From: an uncultured Clostridia bacterium
GTDB lineage: Bacteria; Bacillota; Clostridia; TANB77; CAG-508
Assembly: GCA_947629805.1 (NCBI GenBank)
Contig: CANRFE010000011.1
Span: forward strand, 1 to 17,583
Length of the DNA: 17,583 nucleotides
Direction of reading: 5' to 3'
In this document: positions 1-7,118 of the stretch, piece by piece
How positions within the stretch are numbered: the stretch's first letter is position 1
Layout: each line of letters begins with the position of its first letter
Program-made: the position numbers and the translations under genes
The notes under the pieces: generated by a model
Told to the model about the DNA's origin: nothing
Seen by the model: the letters and a program-made list of their open reading frames with translations, nothing else
Databases searched by the model: none

Positions 1-1
1 T

Positions 2-598
2 TTAGGAACAGGAACAGGTATTCTTTGTATTTTATTGGCAGTTAAAACACAGTTAAAAAAAATTTATGGCATTGATATTCAAGAACAATTAATTACTATG
101 GCAAAGAAAAGTGTAAAATTAAATCAATTAGAAAATAAAATAGAAATGGTGCATAAAGATATAAAAGATTTAGAAGAAATTTTTGAAAAAAATTCGATAG
201 ATGCTATTGTAACGAATCCACCATATAAAAAAATAAATACAGGAAAAATAAATGAAAAAGAAAATAAATTCATTGCAAGGCATGAAGTAACAGCTAGCCT
301 AGAAGATTTTATTAAAATTAGTTCTTTTTTATTAAAAGAAAAAGGAAGTTTTTATATGGTACATAGGCCAGAAAGATTGGCAGAAATTATGTATCAATTA
401 AAGAAATATAAATTAGAACCAAAAAAATTGAGGTTTGTTTGTTCCAAATATGGAGAAAAACCAAAATTAGTTTTGATAAAAGCAGTAAAAAATGCAAAAG
501 AATTTTTAATTGTGGAAAAACCTTTTATTATATATAAAGAACAAGGAGAATACACAGAAGAAGTATTAAACATTTACCATAAGAATAAAGAAGAATAA
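2..598 (+). CDS. TrmN6-like tRNA1(Val) adenine methyltransferase, 5'-truncated by window edge
   Basis: The frame is open from base 2, so this is the C-terminal part (about 198 residues) of a class I SAM-dependent methyltransferase. The visible N-terminus begins inside SAM motif I (LGTGTGI, bases 2-22), followed by the acidic motif II region (YGIDIQ), and NPPY motif IV near base 210. NPPY is typical of enzymes that methylate an exocyclic amine, here probably N6 of adenine. The order and spacing fit the TrmN6/YabB family, which modifies A37 of tRNA1(Val). In Bacillus and many Clostridia this gene sits just upstream of rsmI, as here (31-nt gap), probably co-transcribed. The true start lies outside the window; the ATG-like start at 35 is internal. 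Another N6-adenine or N5-glutamine methyltransferase is possible but less likely given the rsmI neighbour. Confidence 0.8.
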   Translation, partial: LGTGTGILCILLAVKTQLKKIYGIDIQEQLITMAKKSVKLNQLENKIEMVHKDIKDLEEIFEKNSIDAIVTNPPYKKINTGKINEKENKFIARHEVTASLEDFIKISSFLLKEKGSFYMVHRPERLAEIMYQLKKYKLEPKKLRFVCSKYGEKPKLVLIKAVKNAKEFLIVEKPFIIYKEQGEYTEEVLNIYHKNKEE

Positions 599-629
599 CT
601 TTTATAAGGAAAAGGAGAAAAGAAGCAAT

Positions 630-1445
630 ATGAGTGGAATTTTGTATTTAGTAGCAACGCCAATTGGAAATTTAGAAGATATTACACTTCGTGCACTTCG
701 CATTTTGAAAGAAGTAGATATTATTGCAGCAGAAGACACTAGGCAAACACTAAAATTATTAAATCATTATGAAATAAAAAAGCCACTAGTAAGTTATCAT
801 AGACATAATGAAGAAATAAGAAAGCTACATTTAATTGAAAAATTAAAAGAAAATAAAAATATAGCATTAGTTTCTGATGCAGGAACACCAGTGATTTGTG
901 ATCCGGGAGAAGAAATTGTAAAAGAAGCAATAAAAGAAAAAATAAAAATTGTGCCTATTCCAGGAGCATGTGCTTTTGTAAATGCTCTCATTTCTTCTGG
1001 TTTCAATACAAAAGAATTTAGTTTTTATGGCTTTTTATCTTTGAATAAAAAATTGAGAAAACAACAGTTAGAAAAAATAAAGAATGAAACAAAAACTAGT
1101 ATTTTATATGAAGCTCCTCATAAATTAAAACAAACTCTACAAGATTTAGAGAAAATATTAGAAAATAGACAAATTGTTATAGCAAGAGAGTTAACAAAAA
1201 TTCATGAAGAATTTTTAAGGGGAAGTGTAGGACAAATTCTAGAAATTTATCCAGAGCCAAAGGGAGAACACATTATTTTAATACAAGCAAACGAAGAAAG
1301 AAAAGAAAATACGGAAGAGCAAAGGTCAATAGAAGAACAATATCAATATTATGAAAAACAAGGTTTGACAAAAAACGAAATTATAAAAAAAATAGCAAAA
1401 GATAGAGGCGTAACCAAAAATGAAATTTACCAAATGTTTTTATAA
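630..1445 (+). CDS. rsmI: 16S rRNA (cytidine1402-2'-O)-methyltransferase RsmI
   Basis: 271 residues, the usual length. RsmI uses SAM to methylate the ribose of C1402 in the ribosomal P-site. Family landmarks are the N-terminal LYLVATPIGNLEDIT (residues 5-19), AAEDTRQT (33-40), SYHRHNE, the SDAGTPVICDPG loop (residues 82-93), IPGACA and the YEAPHK motif, all of the tetrapyrrole methylase (SPOUT-unrelated) fold. The C-terminus is a short, charged helical extension common in Firmicutes. An AAAGGAG Shine-Dalgarno at 611-617 precedes ATG 630. It follows the TrmN6-like gene and ends at a hairpin terminator, so the two probably form the end of one operon devoted to RNA methylation. Confidence 0.96.
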   Translation: MSGILYLVATPIGNLEDITLRALRILKEVDIIAAEDTRQTLKLLNHYEIKKPLVSYHRHNEEIRKLHLIEKLKENKNIALVSDAGTPVICDPGEEIVKEAIKEKIKIVPIPGACAFVNALISSGFNTKEFSFYGFLSLNKKLRKQQLEKIKNETKTSILYEAPHKLKQTLQDLEKILENRQIVIARELTKIHEEFLRGSVGQILEIYPEPKGEHIILIQANEERKENTEEQRSIEEQYQYYEKQGLTKNEIIKKIAKDRGVTKNEIYQMFL

Positions 1446-1454
1446 AAACAATCC

Positions 1455-1490
1455 AAAAAGGCATTCTAAAAATTAGAATACCTTTTTTCT
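1455..1490. terminator. Bidirectional rho-independent terminator between rsmI and abrB
   Basis: AAAAAGG-C-ATTCT at 1455-1467 pairs with AGAAT-A-CCTTTTTT further on (to 1488), giving an A-rich/U-rich stem with a single C/A mismatch. The T run serves rsmI on the + strand, and the A run gives U's for the opposing abrB transcript on the - strand. Confidence 0.8.
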
Positions 1491-1497
1491 ATTTATT

Positions 1498-1752
1498 TTA
1501 TTCTTCTGTATTTAAACATTTAAGCTGACTAATACATTTATTACAAATTAGTTTTTCTTTATAATTCGTTAATTTTTTAGTATTTCCACAGAAAAGACAG
1601 GATTTTTCATATTTTTTTAATACAATGGAGCTACCGTCTACAAAAATTTCAATAGGATCTTTTTCTGCTATTTGAAATTGATTTCTTAATTCAATAGGAA
1701 TAACAACTCTACCTAATTCATCGACTTTTCTCACAATACCAGTTGACTTCAT
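1498..1752 (-). CDS. AbrB/SpoVT-type transition-state regulator with C-terminal zinc-ribbon-like tail
   Basis: 84 residues from ATG 1752. The start is chosen because a perfect AAGGAGG (1760-1766 on the complement) lies 7 nt upstream; the longer open frame to 1851 is non-coding leader. Residues 1-45 are a SpoVT-AbrB swapped-hairpin DNA-binding domain (KSTGIVRKVDELGRVVIPIE). Residues 46-84 carry two CxxC pairs (C52/C55 and C70/C73) spaced like a small zinc ribbon. AbrB-family proteins bind AT-rich promoters as dimers or tetramers and hold back stationary-phase and sporulation genes. This tailed form is common in Clostridia and differs from B. subtilis AbrB. Its position beside spmAB suggests but does not prove a sporulation link. 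It could equally be a local regulator. Confidence 0.88.
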   Translation of the reverse strand: MKSTGIVRKVDELGRVVIPIELRNQFQIAEKDPIEIFVDGSSIVLKKYEKSCLFCGNTKKLTNYKEKLICNKCISQLKCLNTEE

Positions 1753-1800
1753 TTTATTTCCTCCTTTATTCGCCATTTTTCGACAAAAAATTCTATATTC

Positions 1801-1829
1801 ATAATACCATAAAAAAAGAGAAAACGCAA
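1801..1829 (-). promoter_or_regulatory. Sigma-A-like promoter for abrB
   Basis: On the complement, TTGCGT (1829-1824), a 17-nt spacer and TATTAT (1806-1801) lie about 50 nt upstream of the abrB start, leaving a leader of roughly 40 nt. The -10 matches the consensus at 5 of 6; the -35 is weak. Confidence 0.55.
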
Positions 1830-1870
1830 CAAAAAATAAAAATCTTTTCAAAAAAGATAATTACCAATTG

Positions 1871-1900
1871 TTGGCGTAGTTTTTTGGAATAAAGTATGAT
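1871..1900 (+). promoter_or_regulatory. Possible promoter upstream of spmA
   Basis: TTGGCG (1871-1876), an 18-nt spacer and TATGAT (1895-1900) could drive spmA-spmB, divergent from the abrB promoter. It would give a leader of about 130 nt. The rest of the 1830-2037 gap is AT-rich with no further structure I can name. Confidence 0.35.
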
Positions 1901-2037
1901 TGAAAGAATAAAATTTAAAGGAAAAAAGGCAATTTTTTATTTTCTTTATTGTATTACAATTTAATAAATAAGTAAAGATTTCTTGGGAAAGTAAATAAAA
2001 ATTTATTTTTCTAAAAGGAAAGAGAAAAGAGGAAACT

Positions 2038-2658
2038 ATGTTAAATATTTTATGGCCAGTTTTTATTTTGATTTCCTTTTTATATGCAATTGTAAAAGGA
2101 AATGTAGAAGCAATAAATCAATCTATTTTTACATCTGCAACGAGTGCTGTAGAATTATCTATTACTTTTTTTGGAACCTTGTGTTTATGGAACGGAATCA
2201 TGAAAATTGCTCAAGAAACTAGTTTTACGGAGAAGTTAACAAAGGTATTAAAGCCACTTATTCATTTTTTATTCCCTGAATGCAAAGAAAATGAAAAGGC
2301 AAAAGAAGAAATTTCTATGAATATGATTGCGAATATTTTGGGACTAGGCAATGCAGCTACTCCATTAGGACTAAAAGCAATGAAAACATTGCAAAAAGAA
2401 AATCCGAAAAAAGATACAGTATCTTATTCTATGGCTATGTTTATTGTAATGAATACGGCTTCTATACAACTCATTCCTACAACCGTTATTGCTATACGAA
2501 ATTCTTTTCATTCTAGCAATCCAACGCAAATTCTTTTTCCAACATGGGGAGCTACTTTAGCAGCATTTTTTACAGTAGTTTTCGTAACGAAAATATGCAT
2601 TGCTATAGATAAAAAAAGAACAGATACTAATATTTTGATAAGAAAGAAGAGAAAATAA
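2038..2658 (+). CDS. spmA: Spore maturation protein A
   Basis: 206 residues, an integral membrane protein of the nucleoside-recognition (Gate) domain family. Hydrophobic segments lie at about residues 3-20, 35-60, 95-115, 130-150 and 165-185. The family motif GLGNAATPLGLKAMK is at about residues 100-114, followed by MAMFIVMNTASIQLIPTT. With SpmB it is needed for proper dehydration of the spore core; the molecular activity is unknown. A GAGGAAACT ribosome site precedes ATG 2038. The gene is followed one base later by spmB, the conserved pairing. Confidence 0.94.
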   Translation: MLNILWPVFILISFLYAIVKGNVEAINQSIFTSATSAVELSITFFGTLCLWNGIMKIAQETSFTEKLTKVLKPLIHFLFPECKENEKAKEEISMNMIANILGLGNAATPLGLKAMKTLQKENPKKDTVSYSMAMFIVMNTASIQLIPTTVIAIRNSFHSSNPTQILFPTWGATLAAFFTVVFVTKICIAIDKKRTDTNILIRKKRK

Positions 2659-2659
2659 T

Positions 2660-3188
2660 ATGGAAATGATTCGTTATATATCCTCTAGTGCCATTCCTAT
2701 TATGATTGCTATGATTATTATTTATGGACTTTTGGAAAAAAATAAAGTTTATGATACCTTTGTGCAAGGAGCAAAAGAAGGAATAGAAATAGTAGTAACA
2801 TTATTTCCTACATTACTTGGGATTTTTATAGCAGTGGGAGCCTTAAGAAGTTCTGGTATTTTAGATACTCTTCTTTCGTTTCTTTCTCCTCTTACAAATT
2901 TATTCCATATTCCTAGTGAAATCATGCCTCTTGCTCTTCTTCGCCCTATTTCTGGAAGTGCTTCGACAGCCATTGCAACGGATATTATGCAGAACTTTGG
3001 AGTGGATTCAAAGCTTCGGACTAATGGCTTCTACTATTATGGGGTCAACCGAAACAACTTTTTATACAATTGCTATTTATACAAGTTGTGTAGGAATAAA
3101 AAAAATTAAATTTGTATTAGCAGCAGCCCTTTTAGGAGATCTCATAGGAATGGTAGTTTCTGTTGCAATTTGGAACTTTATGTCGTAA
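2660..3188 (+). CDS. spmB: Spore maturation protein B, frame joined by +1 shift at CGG
   Basis: Reading 2660-3016, skipping C3017, then reading 3018-3188 gives a 175-residue protein, close to the usual SpmB length. It is a multi-pass membrane protein of the same Gate family as SpmA and acts with it in spore-core dehydration. The N-terminal part has ISSSAIPIMIAMIIIYG and LRPISGSASTAIATDIM. The C-terminal part, in the next frame, has the family signature LMASTIMGSTETTFYT. The junction is AAG CTT C GGA CTA, giving DSKLGLMAST, exactly the family pattern DSxxGxxAS. Without the shift translation would end at 3109 with about 30 unrelated residues. The start 2660 is one base after the spmA stop. Decay of the gene is the alternative, but the same break occurs in three other genes here. 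Confidence 0.85.
3017..3020 (+). other. In-frame CGG (CGGA): +1 frameshift site in spmB
   Basis: Zero-frame reading is TCA AAG CTT CGG ACT. Skipping one C gives TCA AAG CTT GGA CTA ATG, i.e. S-K-L-G-L-M, which continues into the conserved SpmB C-terminus. The P-site codon CTT cannot re-pair at +1 (TTC) with a Leu tRNA in the usual way, and there is no Shine-Dalgarno-like stimulator immediately upstream. Confidence 0.8.
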
Positions 3189-3196
3189 AGTTTTTC

Positions 3197-3225
3197 TTGA
3201 CAAGTACAAAAAAATAAAGTATTAT
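3197..3225 (+). promoter_or_regulatory. Strong sigma-A promoter downstream of spmB
   Basis: A perfect TTGACA (3197-3202), a 17-nt spacer and TATTAT (3220-3225) start 9 nt after the spmB stop. The predicted transcript would begin near 3232, just upstream of the small ORF at 3258 and the structured RNA candidate beyond it. Confidence 0.75.
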
Positions 3226-3257
3226 GTATACAGAATTTACGTAAGGATGTAAATATT

Positions 3258-3386
3258 ATGTTTATTCAAATTGTATTATTTTTTTTACTTTATTCATTTA
3301 TTCGAAAAATTCAAATTATTTTTTGGTCTAAAAAAATCCGAAAAAAAATAAGAAAGAATCAACTATTTGATTCTATCCTATCTTAA
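3258..3386 (+). CDS. Small ORF, 42 residues, hydrophobic N-terminus and basic tail
   Basis: ATG 3258 to TAA 3384-3386 encodes a 42-residue peptide. Residues 2-15 are strongly hydrophobic (FIQIVLFFLLYSFI), followed by a basic middle (SKKIRKKIRKN). It looks like a small membrane peptide or simply AT-rich sequence that happens to be open. Support for it being real is the strong promoter ending 33 nt upstream and a modest AAGGAT ribosome site about 10 nt before the ATG. I do not recognise the peptide and no function can be given. Alternatively the region is the leader of a non-coding transcript. Confidence 0.35.
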   Translation: MFIQIVLFFLLYSFIRKIQIIFWSKKIRKKIRKNQLFDSILS

Positions 3387-3395
3387 ACTTGTTAT
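3367..3395 (+). promoter_or_regulatory. Possible promoter for the structured RNA at 3401
   Basis: TTGATT (3367-3372), a 17-nt spacer and TGTTAT (3390-3395) would place a transcript start at about 3402, which is the first base pair of the closing stem of the RNA candidate. Both boxes match the consensus at 4 of 6. It overlaps the end of the small ORF. Confidence 0.35.
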
Positions 3396-3400
3396 TATTT

Positions 3401-3535
3401 TTGTAGAGGGATAAAAAGTATTTTGAAATAATGATTATTTTGCCCCCTGAAATAGTATTTCACCACTTTTTTCTTAAAAATAAAATAGATTAAGCCCCTA
3501 TTTATTTTACATATCCTAAAAAAATCCCTCTACAA
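3401..3535 (+). ncRNA. ssrS: Structured RNA candidate, 6S-like
   Basis: A perfect 12-bp inverted repeat, TTGTAGAGGGAT (3401-3412) and ATCCCTCTACAA (3524-3535), closes an AT-rich domain of about 110 nt that does not code. Inside, the 5' side has CCCCCTGA at 3443-3450, then TATTTCA and CCAC (to 3466). This resembles the 5' side of the central bubble of 6S RNA, which in E. coli reads CCCCUGA, then AUUUCA and ACCAC. The 3' side has TTAAGCCCC at 3490-3498, and CTTAA/TTAAG can form the apical stem. The predicted shape is a rod with a central bubble, as expected for 6S, which mimics an open promoter and binds sigma-A RNA polymerase. At about 135 nt it is shorter than typical 6S (160-200 nt), so the assignment is tentative. 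Confidence 0.4.
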
Positions 3536-3546
3536 TACATTTTATA

Positions 3547-4026
3547 TTAATGATGATAATTTTCTCCATGAGCAATTTTAAACGCTCGAAATAATTGTTC
3601 CAATAAAAATACACGAATTAGTGTATGGGGAAAAGTCATTTTTGAAAAACAAATACATTCTTTAGAATGTTGTAATACTTCTTTTGTCATTCCTAACGTA
3701 CCACCAATTAAAAAAGTGATATGGCTAGTAGTATGAGAAAGTAACTGTAGTTTACTAGAAAATTCTTCTGAAGAAAAGCTTTTGCCCTTTAAGTCTAAAG
3801 CAATAACATAACTATCTTTTTTTATATGTGCCAAAATAGAAGAACATTCCTTTTGTTTTACTTCTTCTATAGAAGCGGCATTTAATTTGGTAGGAAGTTT
3901 CTCATCAGAAAGTTCTGTAATCGTTAAAACACAATATTTAGAAAGGCGTTTACAATATTCTGAAATAGCTTCTTTTAAATAATTTTCGCGTATTTTTCCA
4001 ATACATAGAATTTCAATATGAATCAT
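3547..4026 (-). CDS. rlmH: 23S rRNA (pseudouridine1915-N3)-methyltransferase RlmH
   Basis: 159 residues from ATG 4026, the standard RlmH length. This start is chosen over the upstream one at 4056, which would overlap yycJ, because AAAGGA lies about 6 nt before it. RlmH is a SPOUT-fold dimer that methylates N3 of pseudouridine 1915 in helix 69 of 23S rRNA. The knotted SAM site is FLIGGTLGM, and the C-terminal signature is SKMTFPHTLIRVFLLEQLFRAFKIAHGENYHH in shortened form SKMTFPHTLIR ... EQLFRAFKI ... YHH. It is the last gene of the murA-yycJ-rlmH set; yycJ-rlmH linkage is also seen near walRK in Bacillus. Confidence 0.96.
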   Translation of the reverse strand: MIHIEILCIGKIRENYLKEAISEYCKRLSKYCVLTITELSDEKLPTKLNAASIEEVKQKECSSILAHIKKDSYVIALDLKGKSFSSEEFSSKLQLLSHTTSHITFLIGGTLGMTKEVLQHSKECICFSKMTFPHTLIRVFLLEQLFRAFKIAHGENYHH

Positions 4027-4042
4027 AAAAAATCCTTTCTTT

Positions 4043-4831
4043 TTAACTGACTTCAATTATGGGACTTACTTCGAAACGATTAGCAACCGATAAATGAAAA
4101 GAGTTTTCCATTGGATGCTGTTGTATTAATTCTTCTACCACTGTTTTATAAGCAAGTTCGGGAAAGTTGTTTTCTTTACTTAAATGGCCTAACATGGCTT
4201 GTTTAAGCCCATAGTTCATTAAATAGGAAATCGTTTTTCCTGCTTCTACATTAGAAAGATGCCCATTTGGTCCATAAATACGTTGCTTTAATAAATAAGG
4301 ATAAGAAGAGCATTTTAATACTTCTGGTTCGTAATTTGCTTCAAGCAAAAGAAACGAACTATTCGTTAAATGAGACATTACTTCTTGTGTGATATGACCA
4401 ATATCTGTGGCAATGCTCATTTTCTTATTTTCATGAAGAAAAGTGAAACCACAGGGATTGGCAGCATCGTGTGGAATAGGAAAAGGTTCTATTTGAATAT
4501 CTCCTAATAAAAAAGGTTGAAAAGAAAAATATTTTATTTGTTCTTTTTCTAATTTTTCTCTTTGTTGTGCCATAGCATTCCACGTTTCTTCATTGGCATA
4601 AACAGGAATGTGAAATTTTTTAGCAAAAATACTTAATCCTTTTATATGGTCAGAGTGTTCATGTGTAATTAAAATTGCATGAAGACTAGTAGGGGCAACA
4701 GAAATAGAAGTTAAAGATTCTTCTATTTTTTTAGCAGTTTGCCCTGCGTCAATTAAAATTTTTGTAGTATTGGTTTGTAAAAAAGAACAATTTCCACTAC
4801 TACCACTATATAAACTACAAAATTGAAACAT
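4043..4831 (-). CDS. yycJ: YycJ/WalJ-type metallo-beta-lactamase-fold hydrolase
   Basis: 262 residues, the family length. The metal site is THEHSDH at residues 56-62, with the later ligands ATDIGH and the conserved GHLSKENN near the C-terminus. The N-terminus FCSLYSGSSGNCSF is diagnostic of YycJ. In Bacillus the gene sits in the walRK operon and has been linked to coordination of cell wall synthesis, division and DNA repair (double-strand 5' to 3' exonuclease activity is reported for the family). Here it lies 15 nt after murA and 16 nt before rlmH, so all three are probably one transcript. The start ATG 4831 has AGGAAGA upstream. Confidence 0.93.
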   Translation of the reverse strand: MFQFCSLYSGSSGNCSFLQTNTTKILIDAGQTAKKIEESLTSISVAPTSLHAILITHEHSDHIKGLSIFAKKFHIPVYANEETWNAMAQQREKLEKEQIKYFSFQPFLLGDIQIEPFPIPHDAANPCGFTFLHENKKMSIATDIGHITQEVMSHLTNSSFLLLEANYEPEVLKCSSYPYLLKQRIYGPNGHLSNVEAGKTISYLMNYGLKQAMLGHLSKENNFPELAYKTVVEELIQQHPMENSFHLSVANRFEVSPIIEVS

Positions 4832-4846
4832 TGTTTTCTTCCTTTG

Positions 4847-6115
4847 CTATTCATTTTCTTCGGTTACTCTTTGAATATTTGCTCCTAATTTTCTAAATTT
4901 TTCTTCTATATTTTCATAACCACGATCAATGTGGAGTAAATTGGTAAGAGTAGTTTCCCCTTTAGCAGCGATTCCAGCAATAAGAAGTGCAGCTCCAGCA
5001 CGTAAATCGGTTGCTTCTACAGAGGCACCATATAATTCTTTTACTCCTTCAAAAATAGCAGTTTTTCCTTGATTAGTAATTTGTGCTCCCATTTTATTTA
5101 ATTCAGCCGTATATTGGAAACGAGATTCCCAAATTTCTTCTTTTATTATACTAGTTCCATTAGCTAAAGCTAAACATACGCCAATTTGTGGTTGTAAATC
5201 TGTAGGAAAGCCAGGATATGGCTGTGTTTTTATATTTGCTTTATTGGGTTTTTTATTCATCCAAACATGAATAGAATCTCCTTCTGTTTCAATATTTGCT
5301 CCCATTTCTAAAATTTTAGCGGTTAAACAATCCAAATGCTCTGGAATACAGTTTTTTATAATGACATCTCCTCTTGTTGCTACGGCAGCAAGCATAAACG
5401 TGCCAGCTTCGATTTGGTCAGGAACAACAGAATAAGTAGCATTTCCATGCAATTTTTTAACACCATTAATTTTAATTACATCTGTTCCGGCTCCACGAAT
5501 ATCTGCTCCCATGGTATTTAAAAAATTAGCAACATCAACAACATGAGGTTCTTTTGCAGCATTTTCAATAATGGTAGTTCCTTTGGCAAGAACAGCGGCA
5601 AGCATAACATTAATAGTAGCACCTACGGAGACCATATCCATATAAACAGAAGCGCCCACTAAATTTTTTACACTTGCTACAATTTTACCCTGCGTTACTT
5701 CTATTTTTGCACCTAAAGCTTCAAAACCTTTAATATGTTGATCTATAGGCCTTGGACCTAAATTGCATCCGCCAGGAAGACCTACCATAGCTTCTTTACA
5801 TCTTCCTAATAAAGAACCAATTAAATAATAAGAAGCACGGAACTTACTTGTCATATCAATTGGTGTGTTAGTACAAGAAATTTTTCTGGTATCAATAGTG
5901 ATTTCATTTGGTGTGTTCCAAGTAATGATGGCTCCTAATTCTTCTAGTATTTTACAAAAAATTTTTACATCGCTAATATGGGGAATATTGGTAATGGTGC
6001 AAATACCATCTATCAATAAAGTAGCAGGAATTAAAGCAACTGCTGCATTTTTGGCTCCACTAATAGCTACTTCTCCTTTTAATCGATTCCCACCTTTAAT
6101 GACTAATTTATCCAA
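4847..6115 (-). CDS. murA: UDP-N-acetylglucosamine 1-carboxyvinyltransferase MurA (TTG start)
   Basis: 422 residues. MurA transfers enolpyruvate from PEP to UDP-GlcNAc, the first committed step of peptidoglycan synthesis, in the cytoplasm. Seen here are the K22-N23 pair in SGAKNAAVA, the fosfomycin-target Cys in LPGGCNLGPRPIDQH (C117), and the repeated inside-out alpha/beta barrel halves; Asp in FPTDLQPQ and the RAGAALLIAG segment are also present. The start is TTG at 6113-6115: a perfect AGGAGG (complement of 6124-6129) lies 8 nt upstream and the family N-terminus MDKLVIKGGNRLKGEV begins exactly there. Many Firmicutes have two MurA paralogues; which one this is cannot be decided. Upstream lies the spoIIR terminator. 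Confidence 0.97.
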   Translation of the reverse strand: MDKLVIKGGNRLKGEVAISGAKNAAVALIPATLLIDGICTITNIPHISDVKIFCKILEELGAIITWNTPNEITIDTRKISCTNTPIDMTSKFRASYYLIGSLLGRCKEAMVGLPGGCNLGPRPIDQHIKGFEALGAKIEVTQGKIVASVKNLVGASVYMDMVSVGATINVMLAAVLAKGTTIIENAAKEPHVVDVANFLNTMGADIRGAGTDVIKINGVKKLHGNATYSVVPDQIEAGTFMLAAVATRGDVIIKNCIPEHLDCLTAKILEMGANIETEGDSIHVWMNKKPNKANIKTQPYPGFPTDLQPQIGVCLALANGTSIIKEEIWESRFQYTAELNKMGAQITNQGKTAIFEGVKELYGASVEATDLRAGAALLIAGIAAKGETTLTNLLHIDRGYENIEEKFRKLGANIQRVTEENE

Positions 6116-6162
6116 AAGAATTACCTCCTAAAGTATTCTTAAATTCAAATTTTTAACATTAT

Positions 6163-6198
6163 AAAAAATAGAATATAATTTCTATATTCTATTTTTTT
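6163..6198 (-). terminator. Rho-independent terminator of spoIIR
   Basis: AAAAAATAGAATATA (6163-6177) and its perfect complement (6183-6197) form a 15-bp stem with a 5-nt loop. On the - strand the stem ends in a run of T's, placing it 38 nt after the spoIIR stop and before the murA ribosome site. The mirrored A/T runs mean it could also work on the + strand. Confidence 0.85.
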
Positions 6199-6235
6199 AC
6201 ATAATCTTTATATCATAAATTTTTGGAATTTACAA

Positions 6236-6901
6236 CTATTTTTTTGCAGTTAATAAATTATGCGACATAAACCATTCAATTAGACCAATTTTAAATTGAA
6301 TTTCAGGACTTTCTTCTTTTGTAATGATAGAGTATTCTTCCTCATTTAATTCTTGTTTTATTAAGCTTTTGGACTCCTCCGGAACAATACCAGAAGATAC
6401 ATTAACAAAGCATAAAGGAGGGAACATGACGCACCACCAGTTTTGTCCTTTTGCTTCTCCTATTTTTACACGTAAAGCATCATAAGTGCCGGCAGGAAAG
6501 CAAATATCGCCATATTCTTTCGTAGGAAAAGAAAAATTTCCAATTTCTATACTAACAGGGTAGGAATAACCTTTTTCTGTGATAACTGTTTTTGCAATTT
6601 GTTCAAACTCTTCTAGGTGGGAAGAAGCAATAGTAAGCACTTCTTCTTTTGTTGTAACATTGCTACAAAGTTGATTCATATATTTTAGTAAAGCATCTCT
6701 TACTTCATATTTTAAGTCTTGGTCTTCTTTTGTATCACTATTTGCTAAAACATGTAAGCGAAAAACACTTTTTTCAATATCGCTAGACACCGCATTTGCG
6801 TAAGAAAAAGCAGAAATTGCAATATACAAAAATAATAAAAATAGTAAAAATAAGGAATTTTTTACTTTTTTCCTGCATATAATAGATAGTAAAGTTTTCA
6901 T
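6236..6901 (-). CDS. spoIIR: Stage II sporulation protein R
   Basis: 221 residues, close to B. subtilis SpoIIR. It is made in the forespore under sigma-F, secreted into the intermembrane space, and triggers SpoIIGA to process pro-sigma-E in the mother cell. An N-terminal hydrophobic segment (residues about 14-35) serves as export signal or anchor. The family core FRLHVLANSDTKEDQDLKYEVRDALL lies at about residues 47-72 (shortened here: RLHVLANSD), followed by PAGTYDALRVKIGEAKGQNWWCVMFPPLCF in the second half (key WWCVMFPPLC). Start ATG 6901 is preceded by GGAGG. It has its own terminator downstream, so it is probably monocistronic. I could not find a convincing sigma-F box in the 6902-7060 gap. 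Confidence 0.95.
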   Translation of the reverse strand: MKTLLSIICRKKVKNSLFLLFLLFLYIAISAFSYANAVSSDIEKSVFRLHVLANSDTKEDQDLKYEVRDALLKYMNQLCSNVTTKEEVLTIASSHLEEFEQIAKTVITEKGYSYPVSIEIGNFSFPTKEYGDICFPAGTYDALRVKIGEAKGQNWWCVMFPPLCFVNVSSGIVPEESKSLIKQELNEEEYSIITKEESPEIQFKIGLIEWFMSHNLLTAKK

Positions 6902-7055
6902 ATTAAAACCTCCAAAAATGTATTTCTTTTACTCTTTAATTTAAGTATTAACAAATCAAAAAAATCTATACATATTTGGAAAAAGTTTTAATAAAGAAAA
7001 CAGAATAAAAATTTGAAAGTGTCGAAATATAGGGAAAACTTTATTTGTAATAAGA

Positions 7056-7084
7056 TTGACATATTTCAAAATAAATGGTAAAAT
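7056..7084 (+). promoter_or_regulatory. Strong sigma-A promoter for the gene at 7119
   Basis: A perfect TTGACA (7056-7061), a 17-nt spacer and TAAAAT (7079-7084) give a predicted start near 7091 and a leader of about 28 nt. Confidence 0.8.
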
Positions 7085-7118
7085 TTACCAGTAAGAAAAA
7101 CAAAAGAGGAGGCTAAAT

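Noticed and set aside
5336..6131. Plus-strand open frames over murA (61 and 88 codons)
   Set aside because: Antisense shadows of murA with no start signals.
6902..7055. Sigma-F promoter for spoIIR
   Set aside because: Expected from the known regulation, and GTATA is present upstream, but I found no matching GG-containing -10 box at proper spacing.
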